DNA of 64,000 bases from NCBI GenBank assembly GCA_965228215.1, contig OZ245800.1, forward strand, positions 2,852,001 through 2,916,000, in the 5' to 3' direction. Origin of the DNA: Maricaulis sp965228215. Lineage in GTDB: Bacteria; Pseudomonadota; Alphaproteobacteria; Caulobacterales; Maricaulaceae. The notes beneath the pieces are model-generated. The model saw only the letters and a program-made list of their open reading frames with translations. It made no database searches and was not told where the DNA came from. Shown one piece after another: positions 50,494 through 58,933 of the stretch. Made by a program: the position numbers and the translations under genes. Position 1 is the first letter of the stretch, and each line of letters starts with the position of its first letter.

Positions 50494-51045
50494 TCAGAAC
50501 TGGACTTTCGGAGCGCCGCGCTCGGCCTCGCCGACCTCGAAGAAGTCGCGCTGCTTGAAGCCGAAGGAATTGGCGACCAGCACAGCCGGGAATTGTTCCG
50601 CTGCCGTATTGTATTCGCCGACCGCATTGTTGAAGAAACGGCGGCCCGCGGCGATCTTGTTCTCCAGATCCGCAAGCTCGTTCTGGAGCGACAGGAAATT
50701 CTCGTTCGCCTTGAGGTCCGGATAGGCCTCGGACAGGGCGAAAAGCTGGCGCAGGGCGCCGGAGAGCATGTTCTCGGCCTCGGCCAGACCCTTGAAGGAT
50801 GAGGCGTCGATCGCCGTCTGGCGGGCCTTGATGACGTTTTCCAGCGTCTCCTGCTCGTGGCTGGCGAAACCCTTCACCGTCTCGACGAGATTGGGCACGA
50901 CGTCATGGCGCTGTTTCAGCTGCACGTCGACATCGCCCCAGGCCTGGCGGCAAGTCTGCCGGAGGGCGACGAGGCGGTTGTAGATCATCATCAGGAAGAG
51001 GCCGACAGCGACCAGGATGATGAGAAGGATGAGCGAGGCGTCCAT
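50494..51045 (-). CDS. lemA: LemA family protein
   Basis: A 183-residue LemA protein: an N-terminal membrane helix (LILLIILVAVGLFLMMIYN), then NRLVALRQTCRQAWGDVDVQLKQRHDVVPNLVETVKG (key parts VDVQLKQRHDVVPNL) and a long alpha-helical bundle ending FPAVLVANSFGF. LemA proteins have an external N-terminus and cytoplasmic helical body or the reverse; function is not settled. It is paired with the M48 protease gene 4 bases downstream and follows parC by 44 bases. Confidence 0.93.
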   Translation of the reverse strand: MDASLILLIILVAVGLFLMMIYNRLVALRQTCRQAWGDVDVQLKQRHDVVPNLVETVKGFASHEQETLENVIKARQTAIDASSFKGLAEAENMLSGALRQLFALSEAYPDLKANENFLSLQNELADLENKIAAGRRFFNNAVGEYNTAAEQFPAVLVANSFGFKQRDFFEVGEAERGAPKVQF

Positions 51046-51089
51046 GCGATGTCTCCTGCGCGTGTGCCTGGATTGGGGTTGCAGCTAGC

Positions 51090-53366
51090 CTATTCGGCTT
51101 TTGCCTGTGAAGCGAGGAATTCGGAGCCACTTGGTGCAAAACGCAAGGAGCGCGGGAAACCGCGGGGCGCCATGCGGCCTGCCTGGGCGCGCTTGGCCAT
51201 CCACATCTGCCAGTCATCCAGCACATGGCGGCGGCCGGCACCATCAAGCCAGCTGAGGCCTTCCTCGCCGGAGAAGACGGTGGCGTCGGCCAGTTTGGCA
51301 CCCTTGCCGCCCAGCAGGCGCACGCCCTTGCCGCGCGTCATCTGCGGCAATTCCTCGAGCGGGAAGACCAGGAGTTTCTTGTTCTCGCCGATCAGAGCGC
51401 AGTGATCGCCATAGGCCGGGATACAGAGCAGCGCCTCGTCACCCTCGACCAGGTTGAGGATCTGCTTGCCGCCCTTCTTCATCGCCATGCAGTCCTTCTC
51501 GGCGATGCGGAAGCCGGTACCGGCACCGGAGGCGACCATCAGAACGCGTTCCGGATCGTATTTGAACAGGCCGATCACGGCAGCATCCTCGGGCAGGTCG
51601 ACATGCAGGCGCACGGGTTCGCCATGGCCGCGACCGCCGGGAAGCTTGGACGCATCCAGCGTGTAGAATTTCCCGTCCGTTGCAAACATCAGGAGCTTGT
51701 CGGTCGTCTCGCATTTCACCGCGAAGGCAGACCGATCGCCTTCCTTGAATTTCAGCCCGGTGACGTCGTTATTGTGACCTTTCAGACCGCGCACCCAGCC
51801 CTTTTCGGACAGGACGGCTGTGATCGGTTCGCGAACCACGAAGGCCTCGATCGAGGCCTCGGCCAGTCCGGCCGGAGCTTCGCCGAACTCGGTGCGGCGT
51901 GCGCCCAGCTCGGTCTTGGGACCGTAGAGCTTGCCGACTTCCTCGACTTCACTGTCGACCTTGGCCCATTGCAGCTCACCGGAACCGATCAGATCCTGGA
52001 GGCTCTGCCGCTCGCCGCGCAGGCGCTCGTCTTCCTGGCGGATTTCCAGCTCTTCCAGCTTGCGCAGAGCGCGCAGGCGCATGTTCAGGATCGCCTCGGT
52101 CTGACGCTCGGTCAGGCTGAAGGTCTCCATCAGCTTCTGCTTGGGCTGATCCTCGAAGCGGATGATCCGGATCACCTCGTCGAGATCGGCATAGACGATG
52201 ATGTAACCGGCGAGCACTTCCAGCCGGTCTTCCACCTTCGCGAGACGCGTCTGCGCCCGGCGCACCACGACTTCGCGGCGATGATCCAGCCAGATCTGCA
52301 GGCTTTCCTTCAGACCCATCACGCGCGGCGTGCCGGACGGGTCCAGCACGTTGAGATTCAGCGAGACGCGGGTTTCCAGGTCGGAAAGCTTGAACAGCGA
52401 CTCCATCAGGAGTTCCGGATCGACCAGCTTGCTCTTCGGCTCGAGGATCACGCAGATATCCTCGGTGGAATGGTCGTGCACATCATCGAGCAGCGGCAGT
52501 TTCTTCAGATCCATCAGCTGGGCAATGCGCTCGATCAGCTTGGACTTCTGCACCAGGTACGGGATCTCCGTGACCACGATGCGCCACATGCCGCGGCCGA
52601 GATCTTCCTTGTGCCATTTGGCGCGCACGCGGAAACCGCCACGGCCGGTCTCGTAGGCGTCCAGAATGCTCGCCTCGTCCTCGACGATCGTGCCCCCGGT
52701 CGGGAAATCCGGTCCCTTCACGTAATTCATGAGGGTCGCGGTACGCGCGTCCGGCGTCTTGATCAGGTGACGCGCGGCCTTGCAGAGCTCGTGCACATTG
52801 TGCGGCGGGATGGAGGTCGCCATGCCCACAGCGATACCGGTCGAGCCATTGGCGAGCAGGTTCGGGAAAGCCCCTGGCAGAACGAGAGGTTCGCTCTCGG
52901 AGCCGTCATAGGTCTCCTCGAAATCGACCGTACCGTTCTCGATATCCTGCAGCAGGAGTTCGGCGGCCTTGGTCAGGCGGGCCTCGGTGTAACGCATGGC
53001 GGCCGCGCCATCACCGTCGACATTGCCGAAATTGCCCTGGCCTTCCACGAGCGGGTAACGCGAGGCGAAATCCTGGGCCAGGCGCACCAGCGCGTCATAG
53101 ACGGCCTGGTCGCCATGCGGGTGATATTTACCGATCACGTCACCGACGACGCGGGCCGATTTCTTGAACGCCGCATCCGGGTTCAGCTTCAGCTCGCGCA
53201 TGGCGTAGAGCAGGCGCCGGTGGACCGGTTTCAGACCATCGCGCGCATCCGGAAGGGCGCGCTGCGTGATCGTCGAGAGCGCATAGGCCAGGTAACGCTT
53301 GGACAGCGCGTCGTCGAAACTTTCCTCGACGATATGACCGGCATCGGGATCGAAGATTTCACCCAT
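51090..53366 (-). CDS. parC: DNA topoisomerase IV subunit A
   Basis: ParC cuts and religates DNA in chromosome decatenation with ParE. The 758-residue protein has ALPDARDGLKPVHRRLLYAM, the DNA-gate region GKYHPHGDQAVYDALVRLAQDF and the catalytic Tyr in AAMRYTEARLT near residue 122, followed by a coiled-coil tower (~360-470) and a C-terminal beta-pinwheel. The position matching E. coli Ser80 is Gln and Glu84 is Asp, consistent with alphaproteobacterial ParC. It lies at the end of the recO-side cluster, as in related genomes. Confidence 0.96.
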   Translation of the reverse strand: MGEIFDPDAGHIVEESFDDALSKRYLAYALSTITQRALPDARDGLKPVHRRLLYAMRELKLNPDAAFKKSARVVGDVIGKYHPHGDQAVYDALVRLAQDFASRYPLVEGQGNFGNVDGDGAAAMRYTEARLTKAAELLLQDIENGTVDFEETYDGSESEPLVLPGAFPNLLANGSTGIAVGMATSIPPHNVHELCKAARHLIKTPDARTATLMNYVKGPDFPTGGTIVEDEASILDAYETGRGGFRVRAKWHKEDLGRGMWRIVVTEIPYLVQKSKLIERIAQLMDLKKLPLLDDVHDHSTEDICVILEPKSKLVDPELLMESLFKLSDLETRVSLNLNVLDPSGTPRVMGLKESLQIWLDHRREVVVRRAQTRLAKVEDRLEVLAGYIIVYADLDEVIRIIRFEDQPKQKLMETFSLTERQTEAILNMRLRALRKLEELEIRQEDERLRGERQSLQDLIGSGELQWAKVDSEVEEVGKLYGPKTELGARRTEFGEAPAGLAEASIEAFVVREPITAVLSEKGWVRGLKGHNNDVTGLKFKEGDRSAFAVKCETTDKLLMFATDGKFYTLDASKLPGGRGHGEPVRLHVDLPEDAAVIGLFKYDPERVLMVASGAGTGFRIAEKDCMAMKKGGKQILNLVEGDEALLCIPAYGDHCALIGENKKLLVFPLEELPQMTRGKGVRLLGGKGAKLADATVFSGEEGLSWLDGAGRRHVLDDWQMWMAKRAQAGRMAPRGFPRSLRFAPSGSEFLASQAKAE

Positions 53367-53554
53367 GAAGAACCGCCTCTTGATTCGGAAGTTTCAGTAT
53401 AGCGCTCGCACGCGATTCCGGGCCCGATTCACCAGCACTTGCTGCGATTTTCCACTGAACTATTTCATGCAGGCGCCATTGCGGCTGGAGGCGGCGGGCC
53501 AATCCGTGCCCAAATCGCCCCGACGCAGCGATTCTGTCGCCCGGGAGCCGGTGC

Positions 53555-53938
53555 ATGCCGATCGAAATCACCGTCCACACTGATCCGGACCACAATCTGT
53601 GCCGCTATCACGGCCAGGTCTCGGTGGCCGATATCGCGCATCTGATCTCCCGCCTCGAGGATTCCAGCCTGCCGCCGCACAACAACGTCATCCACGACAT
53701 GCGGTCCGCCGAAAGCCTCGAACTGCCCGGACCCGACGCGGCCAAGTTCAGCTTCCGCCGCAAGGCGACAATGGCCAACATGGAAAATCGGCAATTGCGT
53801 GCCGCAATGGTCGGTGCATCGCCGGAAATCGAGAAGGCGCTGGGCGTCTGGCGCGCGCTCTTCTACGGCGATGAACCGCGTTATGTAATGCGCAGTTTCC
53901 GGGATATCGACGCCGCTCGGGCCTGGCTGGAGAGCTAG
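53555..53938 (+). CDS. Small STAS/SpoIIAA-like protein
   Basis: A 127-residue soluble protein, probably a SpoIIAA-like/STAS fold: beta start MPIEITVHTDPDHNLCRYHGQVSVADI, helix HLISRLEDSS, central VIHDMRSAESLELPG and C-terminal RYVMRSFRDIDAARAWL, the last typical of proteins in which STAS-like domains end. I do not know its partner. It lies alone, divergent from parC, with a 188-base gap. Not certain as to family. Confidence 0.65.
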   Translation: MPIEITVHTDPDHNLCRYHGQVSVADIAHLISRLEDSSLPPHNNVIHDMRSAESLELPGPDAAKFSFRRKATMANMENRQLRAAMVGASPEIEKALGVWRALFYGDEPRYVMRSFRDIDAARAWLES

Positions 53939-54041
53939 GATTACCGGCGCTTAACCGGCGCATGACCGAAGTTTCAGCAAGCCACAATACGGCGGCCATC
54001 CGCGCGCGCGTAGGGATAGTTCCACAAAAGGAGCTCCCCCC

Positions 54042-54470
54042 ATGAAACTCGCCCCTGCCCTGACTGCCCTCGCCCTGCTCGCCACTCCAGTGTTCGCCAC
54101 TCCGGCGATGGCCCAGGAGGATTTCATCATCGCCCCGGCCCGCGCTACCGCACTCGCCGAGCTCGGCGCGCTGGTTTCGCAGAATTACTTCGACGCCGAG
54201 ACCGGCGCCCGTATCAGTGCCGAGATCAATGCGCTGGCCACAGATCCGGCCTTCGCCCATGTCACGAGCGCCAATGTGCTGGCCGCCGAACTGACCAGAC
54301 GCCTGCAGGCACATGACGGCGCCTTCGAAGTGAGCTGGCATGGCGTCGAGAAAATCGTGCAGGCCCGTCTCCATCACGGCGCAACCCGCCTGGCCGGCAC
54401 GACGGACGCTGCGGACGTATTCCTGGCCTCGACCGGTTACGTCATCATCATCCCGACCGCGACCTCCTAG
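54042..54470 (+). CDS. Secreted protein resembling the N-terminal domain of IRBP-type S41 peptidases, without protease domain
   Basis: A 142-residue protein with a Sec signal (MKLAPALTALALLATPVFATPAMA). The following ~65 residues (LGALVSQNYFDAETGARIS, LATDPAFAHVTSANVLAAELTRRLQAHDG, FEVSW) match the helical N-terminal domain that precedes the catalytic domain in IRBP/C-terminal-processing S41 peptidases, by my reading. The protein stops ~45 residues later with no Ser-Lys catalytic region. AAAGGAG is 8 bases upstream of the ATG. Tail-to-tail with recO. Could be a regulator, a truncated paralogue or an unrelated helical protein. Confidence 0.6.
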   Translation: MKLAPALTALALLATPVFATPAMAQEDFIIAPARATALAELGALVSQNYFDAETGARISAEINALATDPAFAHVTSANVLAAELTRRLQAHDGAFEVSWHGVEKIVQARLHHGATRLAGTTDAADVFLASTGYVIIIPTATS

Positions 54471-54476
54471 AACGCT

Positions 54477-55205
54477 CTAGAGACGCTCAGCCTTCTGAAG
54501 CTCCGCGATCATGCGATCGCGGGCGTCGGGAAGCTGTTTGTCGACGAGCCACAGCACCCGGCGTTCCAGGAAATAGCCGGTCAGCGCCAGGCCCTTGGCG
54601 ATGTCGCCAGCCTCGACCTTCCCCGAGCCGAGCATGAAACCCGGCACGGCGAGGAGTTTGTCGAGATAGGGCTCGGCCTCCTCGCGACAGACCGCGCGCC
54701 CGGTGCGCGGACTGACATGGGAAAGATCATCGACCGTGCCGGTGACGGCGCATTTCTCCAGATCGATGCCATAACCCAGATCGCTGAGCAGACCGGCTTC
54801 CCAGCGCACATAGAGCGCGGGCCAGATATCCGGATCCTCCAGCGTGGTCAGCAAGACCCGGAAACCGTCATAGACAGCCTCGTGGACCTCGCGCTCCGGC
54901 AGGGCCAGTACCGCCAGGGCGCAGGCGGCATTGAGGCCGGCCAGGGATAGCCGGCTCTCCATCACGGCACCCGCCGCCAATTCCTCGCCCTCGACGGCGA
55001 AATGTCCGAGATGTTCGGCCAGCCGCGCGCGCCAGGTCAGCTGGACACGGTTACCCGGCTGGAGAATGGGCCGCATCGTGCGCGAGCGGGCGCCCTTCAC
55101 CAGACCGGCATGACGCCCCTGGCCGGGTGTGAGCACATCGATGATCGCACTCGTCTCCCCATGCGGACGCACGGCGAGGATAATGCCGGTATCAGACCAT
55201 TCCAT
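54477..55205 (-). CDS. recO: DNA repair protein RecO
   Basis: RecO anneals single strands and loads RecA with RecR. The 242-residue protein has an N-terminal OB fold (WSDTGIILAVRPHGETSAIIDVLTPGQGRHAGLVKGARS) and a helical C-terminal part (RWEAGLLSDLGYGIDLEKCAVTG). Zinc-type cysteines are only partly present (KCAVTG, VCREE). In related genomes recO directly follows era; here 1.27 kb of unrelated DNA intervenes, so it must use a promoter in that segment. The start has no strong ribosome site. Confidence 0.93.
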   Translation of the reverse strand: MEWSDTGIILAVRPHGETSAIIDVLTPGQGRHAGLVKGARSRTMRPILQPGNRVQLTWRARLAEHLGHFAVEGEELAAGAVMESRLSLAGLNAACALAVLALPEREVHEAVYDGFRVLLTTLEDPDIWPALYVRWEAGLLSDLGYGIDLEKCAVTGTVDDLSHVSPRTGRAVCREEAEPYLDKLLAVPGFMLGSGKVEAGDIAKGLALTGYFLERRVLWLVDKQLPDARDRMIAELQKAERL

Positions 55206-55511
55206 TGTTTGACTTTCGCAATCTCAACGCGACACACGCTGACAGAGTAAAAATATGTATTGAAGAAATTGCATGCCTCCGCGAACAAGGTCTCCAACTG
55301 ACAGGCGATCAGGGAGTTGATGGCCTTGACTTTTATGCAATCTCGACGAAATCCCAGATTCTGATCAGCTCAACTTGCATGCGGTACTCAAAACAACACG
55401 ATTTTCTCGCTTCAAACGAAACTTACGGACCAATATTCGTTTGCAAAGCGAGAAAAATGGAGTTTAGTGGTTGTTTCAAAACGCATCTAATTTTGGCTTT
55501 GGGGGAAGACC

Positions 55512-55778
55512 GTGGCAGCATTCAAATTTCGCGTAGAAAGTGAAGCTCAGTTGGACGCCTATGTGCGATCGGGCGGCGAAACCGGACCGACAATAGCGGT
55601 GTCGGTAGGCAGCGCCTCTAGCGACGCTTACGTTGTCGTATATGACTCGCTCGCCGATGATGCGAGCGCCTATACGAGTATTGTTCGTGCGGGCAATACG
55701 GGGCTTTTCTCCGCAGCCCGGATTGTCGTCAGTGGTCAAGACGGTGCCGCGACGGGCACAATCGAGGTCGCCGACTAG
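55512..55778 (+). CDS. Orphan small protein (88 residues)
   Basis: Unrecognised. A GTG start with GGGGGAAG 3-4 bases upstream. The protein (MAAFKFRVESEAQLDAYV...) is acidic, contains no cysteine and looks beta-rich, with repeated SxxDAY-like patches (SSDAYVVVYDS, DASAYTSIV) and VVSGQDGAATGTIEVAD at the end. No signal peptide or membrane segment. It lies alone in the low-GC insertion between recO and era. May be a genuine acquired gene; the function is unknown. Confidence 0.5.
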   Translation: MAAFKFRVESEAQLDAYVRSGGETGPTIAVSVGSASSDAYVVVYDSLADDASAYTSIVRAGNTGLFSAARIVVSGQDGAATGTIEVAD

Positions 55779-55796
55779 CCGCCGCTTCTCCAGACA

Positions 55797-56105
55797 TTAT
55801 TTAGTTGGCATAGCATATCCGCGCTCGGCCGAGTGCTGCAGGCATAGTTCGATCGGGCAGGATCGCAGCAAATTAGGAATCGATTGAGGCCTCTCCCAAA
55901 GTTGTCGAATAGTATGTGCGTCAAGGGATAAGCCTAATCTGCCAGAGGCTTCTGGATGAAGCGCCCCGCACTGCCATTGGTTCGCTGCGACAGAACCAGT
56001 TACGGATGTGATGGATCTGGCACCAGCCAAAAGCGTACGTGGATATCGGTACCGGAAAACCCGAACCACCGGTAGGTTTGACGCATTGGATCGAGCCATT
56101 TTCAT
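55797..56105 (-). pseudogene. Possible gene remnant (reading frame without ribosome site)
   Basis: The frame reads as 102 residues with protein-like composition, including ASGRLGLSLDAHTIRQLWERP and CPIELCLQHSAERGYAMP, but the start has no ribosome site and nothing matches a family I know. It lies in the insertion between recO and era. Either a decayed fragment of an acquired gene or a chance frame. Confidence 0.25.
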
Positions 56106-56478
56106 ACAAGTGAGCGGGCGAGGCAGCCGCTGGGCGATCTCCGCTGCAAGGATCGAATGAAACTGGCGAAGACTAGGTGCGACGCACTAGCAACGCTCAC
56201 CACTGACTCTGGCTGGCGGCGCGGGCTTGATACAGCGTCAAGTAATTCATTGCACCCGAATCTGTCTTGCGCCAACCATAGCAAACAGTCCGAATGGATG
56301 TTCCGACACGGGCGCTATAGCAGCGGCTGCCTCACTAACAGCGTGCGTTTTCGTATCCGAGCTCTCGAACATCGCGCGGCTCTAGCGTTCGCATGCGCGA
56401 TCATCCGAACAATCCGTAAGGTTGCATGCTTCGCGACAATCGTCTCGAGGCTGTGATCCGGAACCAGCGTCACACAAA

Positions 56479-57429
56479 TTATTTCTGATCATAGTCCAAA
56501 CCGACATCGCGGAAATGCGCGCGCCGGTTCATCCATTTCGGATCGACTTTCACATTCAGGAAGAGATGGACCTTGCAGCCCATCACCTCTTCCAGCTCCT
56601 CGCGGGCGGCCTGACCGATCGCCTTGATAGTATCGCCGCGCTTGCCCACCACGATGGGTTTCTGGCTGTCGCGCTCGATGATCACGGACTGTTCGACCCG
56701 GAGGGAGCCATCCTTGAGGCGTTTCCAGACTTCGGTTTCCACCATGGAGGCGTAGGGCAATTCCTGGTGGACGCGCAGATAAACTTTCTCGCGGGTGATC
56801 TCGGCGGCCAGAAGGCGCGCCGGCAGGTCGGCAGCCTGGTCTTCCGGATAGTGCCAGACACCTTCGGGAACCCGGCCGGCCAGCTCGGTTTTCAACTGGT
56901 CGATGCCGTAACCCTTGCTGGCCGAAATCATGAAGATATCAGTGTAAACGCCTGTTTCGAATAACTCCTGCGACATGGCGAGGAGTTTGTCGCGCTCGAT
57001 CAGATCAATCTTGTTGAGCGCAAGAATGGCCTTCTTGCCCGCTTTCTCGAGACCAGAGGTCACCCGCTCATCATCGTCGACCATCAGTCGGTCGCCGGAT
57101 TTGGGCGTGCCGTCGGCCATGCGCGAACGCGCGCCGGCATCCACGACATGCACGATGACATCGGCGTCGTCGGCCCCGGCCCAGGCGGCATGCACCATCG
57201 CCTTGTCGAGACGGCGTTTGGGCGCAAACACGCCGGGTGTGTCTACGAGGACCAGCTGGCTGGCGCCTTCCATGGCGACACCGCGCACAGCGAAGCGTGT
57301 CGTCTGGACCTTGTGGGTGACGATCGAGACTTTCTCGCCCACCAGGGCGTTCACGAGCGTGGACTTGCCGGCATTGGGCGAGCCGATGACCGCGACAAAG
57401 CCGCAGCGGGTTTGCGTATCAGCCGACAT
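56479..57429 (-). CDS. era: GTPase Era
   Basis: Era is an essential GTPase that assists 30S maturation by binding the 3' end of 16S rRNA. The 316-residue protein has G1 GSPNAGKSTLVN, G2 in VQTTRF, G3 DTPGVF, G4 NKIDLI and a C-terminal KH domain (IIVERDSQKPIVVGKRG-type block: VIIERDSQKPIVVGKRGDTIKAIG). ATG 57429 lies inside the rnc 3' end (11-base overlap), the normal coupling; upstream in-frame sequence belongs to rnc in another frame. Confidence 0.96.
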   Translation of the reverse strand: MSADTQTRCGFVAVIGSPNAGKSTLVNALVGEKVSIVTHKVQTTRFAVRGVAMEGASQLVLVDTPGVFAPKRRLDKAMVHAAWAGADDADVIVHVVDAGARSRMADGTPKSGDRLMVDDDERVTSGLEKAGKKAILALNKIDLIERDKLLAMSQELFETGVYTDIFMISASKGYGIDQLKTELAGRVPEGVWHYPEDQAADLPARLLAAEITREKVYLRVHQELPYASMVETEVWKRLKDGSLRVEQSVIIERDSQKPIVVGKRGDTIKAIGQAAREELEEVMGCKVHLFLNVKVDPKWMNRRAHFRDVGLDYDQK

Positions 57430-58108
57430 TCTGGCCCTCGCGCTTGAGTAATTCAGTGGCGGCAGCGCGTTCGGCTGCCTGTTTCGATCCGCCCTCGCCT
57501 TCGGCCGGTTCCAGCGGGGCGACATCGACGGTGACGGTGAAAACCGGACGATGATCCGGGCCGGAACGTTCGCTGAGCCGATAGACCGGCTGACCGTGAC
57601 CGGCCTTGGCCGCCCATTCCTGGAGCGCCGACTTGGCGTCCTTGGGCTTGTTGCGCAGGGCTTCGATGCGCGGACCCCAATGCTTGTCATAGAACGCCTG
57701 CGCCGCGTCGATCCCGCCATCGAGATAGAGCGCGGCGATCAGGGCCTCGCAGGCATCACCGAGGATGGAGGTCTTGTCGCGACCGCCGCCGCGTTCCTCG
57801 GCAGCAGCAAGCTTCAGCGCCTCGCCCAGCTCGATCTCGCGGGCAACATCGGCGCAGGTCTCCTTGCGCACCAGGGAATTCAGACGCGGTGCCAGGGCGC
57901 CTTCATCGGCCTTGGAGAAGAGTTTGAACAGCGCTTCCGCCGTCATCAGGCCCAGCACGCGATCGCCCAGGAATTCCAGGCGTTCGTAATTGGTCGAGCC
58001 CTTGCGGCCATGGCCGAAACTGGCATGGGTCACCGCGCGATCGATGAGATCACGGTCCTTGAAGGTGTAGCCGATGCGTTCTTCCAGCTTGGCGATGGCT
58101 TTGGACAT
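57419..58108 (-). CDS. rnc: Ribonuclease III
   Basis: RNase III cleaves double-stranded RNA in rRNA processing and mRNA decay. The 229-residue protein has the catalytic signature ERLEFLGDRVLGLM near residue 43, the second acidic site ILGDACEALIAALYLDGG near 115 and a C-terminal dsRNA-binding domain (ALQEWAAKAGHGQPVYRL). It lies 7 bases after acpS, with era overlapping its 3' end. The lepB gene normally placed before rnc in related bacteria is absent. Confidence 0.96.
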   Translation of the reverse strand: MSKAIAKLEERIGYTFKDRDLIDRAVTHASFGHGRKGSTNYERLEFLGDRVLGLMTAEALFKLFSKADEGALAPRLNSLVRKETCADVAREIELGEALKLAAAEERGGGRDKTSILGDACEALIAALYLDGGIDAAQAFYDKHWGPRIEALRNKPKDAKSALQEWAAKAGHGQPVYRLSERSGPDHRPVFTVTVDVAPLEPAEGEGGSKQAAERAAATELLKREGQNVG

Positions 58109-58115
58109 GAAGGTC

Positions 58116-58529
58116 CTAGAACTTCCAGCCGCCGATCGGACGGCATTCGATGACCACGAACGCCTGAGCGTAGGGATGGTCGTCGGTGATGGTGATATGA
58201 GCGTGCGCCTCCATGCCCTCAGGCGTCATGGATTGCAAGCGTTCAAGGGCGCGGCCCTTGAATTCCAGCGTCGGCTTGCCGCCGGGCAGGTTCACCACAC
58301 CGATCTCCTTCCAGGACACGCCGCGGGCAATGCCGGTACCCAGCGCCTTGGCCCCGGCCTCCTTGGCGGCAAAGCGCTTGGCGTAGGAGGCTGCCCGCAT
58401 ACGCCGCTTGTCGGACTTGGCCTGCTCGATCTCGGTAAAGACACGCTGCACGAACCGATCGCCGAACCGGTCCAGCGATTTCTGGATTCGGCGGATATCC
58501 ATCAGGTCTGAGCCGAGGCCGATGATCAT
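58116..58529 (-). CDS. acpS: Holo-[acyl-carrier-protein] synthase
   Basis: AcpS transfers 4'-phosphopantetheine from CoA to acyl carrier protein. The 137-residue protein has the Mg2+-binding MIIGLGSDLMDIRRIQKSLDRFG at the N-terminus and YAKRFAAKEAGAKALGTGIARGVSWKEIGV near residue 50 (key parts RFAAKEA and GVSWKE). ATG overlaps the stop of the upstream membrane-protein gene (TAATG). Confidence 0.96.
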   Translation of the reverse strand: MIIGLGSDLMDIRRIQKSLDRFGDRFVQRVFTEIEQAKSDKRRMRAASYAKRFAAKEAGAKALGTGIARGVSWKEIGVVNLPGGKPTLEFKGRALERLQSMTPEGMEAHAHITITDDHPYAQAFVVIECRPIGGWKF

Positions 58530-58870
58530 TAGAACACTCCGTTCGTGTCATCATTGATGAAGATGGCACCAAAGATCGTACCGACAGCCATGCTCTTCGC
58601 AAAACCCAATTCTGTCGCACCGGACACGCCCGTGAGATGAAGCAGCGCGGTCGCTGACAGGACGACGAGGAGAGCGAGCGCCATCGTGCGGCGCAGCCGA
58701 ATGAATGAGTAGACGAATAATCCGAGGAAAATGGCGGCGAGCCAGCCCGTCCAGACCGGAGGCAAGGCGTCGAAGCCGAAGCCTCGAACAGCCAACATCA
58801 GCCCGCCAAGTCCCAGGATGATGCGAGCTGCTAGCGAGCCCATTCTGAAATTCAGATCATCAAGGCTCAC
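58529..58870 (-). CDS. Small membrane protein between pdxJ and acpS (113 residues)
   Basis: Unrecognised. Four hydrophobic segments (ARIILGLGGLMLAVRGFGF, WTGWLAAIFLGLFVYSFI, MALALLVVLSATALLHL, MAVGTIFGAIF). GTG start; its stop shares a base with the acpS ATG, so it is translationally coupled to acpS. With the 124-residue protein upstream it occupies a place in the conserved pdxJ-acpS junction that normally holds no such gene. Confidence 0.65.
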   Translation of the reverse strand: MSLDDLNFRMGSLAARIILGLGGLMLAVRGFGFDALPPVWTGWLAAIFLGLFVYSFIRLRRTMALALLVVLSATALLHLTGVSGATELGFAKSMAVGTIFGAIFINDDTNGVF

Positions 58871-58933
58871 GTCTCTTCTCCCCGGAAGCAGAGCCAGTCG
58901 AAAACCCCACCAGGTCGAAGCCGAGGCCGATGA

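Larger units (their letters stand above)
55206..56478. mobile_element. Gene-poor insertion between era and recO (possible degraded genomic island)
   Basis: In alphaproteobacteria era and recO are usually adjacent. Here they are separated by ~1.27 kb with visibly lower GC, many stop codons in all frames and no family I recognise. One small gene (55512-55778, plus) is plausible. A minus-strand frame at 55797-56105 reads as a coherent protein segment but lacks a ribosome site and could be a gene remnant. The remainder, 56106-56478, shows no supported gene. I found no transposase, integrase, tRNA or clear terminal repeats at the edges. Confidence 0.5.

Noticed and set aside
51225..53402. Long plus-strand frame (725 codons) opposite parC
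   Set aside because: Antisense shadow of parC; no ribosome site and no recognisable domain.
55205..55543. Plus-strand frame of 112 codons at the left edge of the era-recO insertion
   Set aside because: No ribosome site, starts on the recO start codon, overlaps the better-supported gene at 55512 in another frame, and the product looks random.
56157..56456. Plus-strand frame of 99 codons in the insertion
   Set aside because: Arg/Ser/Ala-rich random-looking sequence without ribosome site or family; not listed as a gene.
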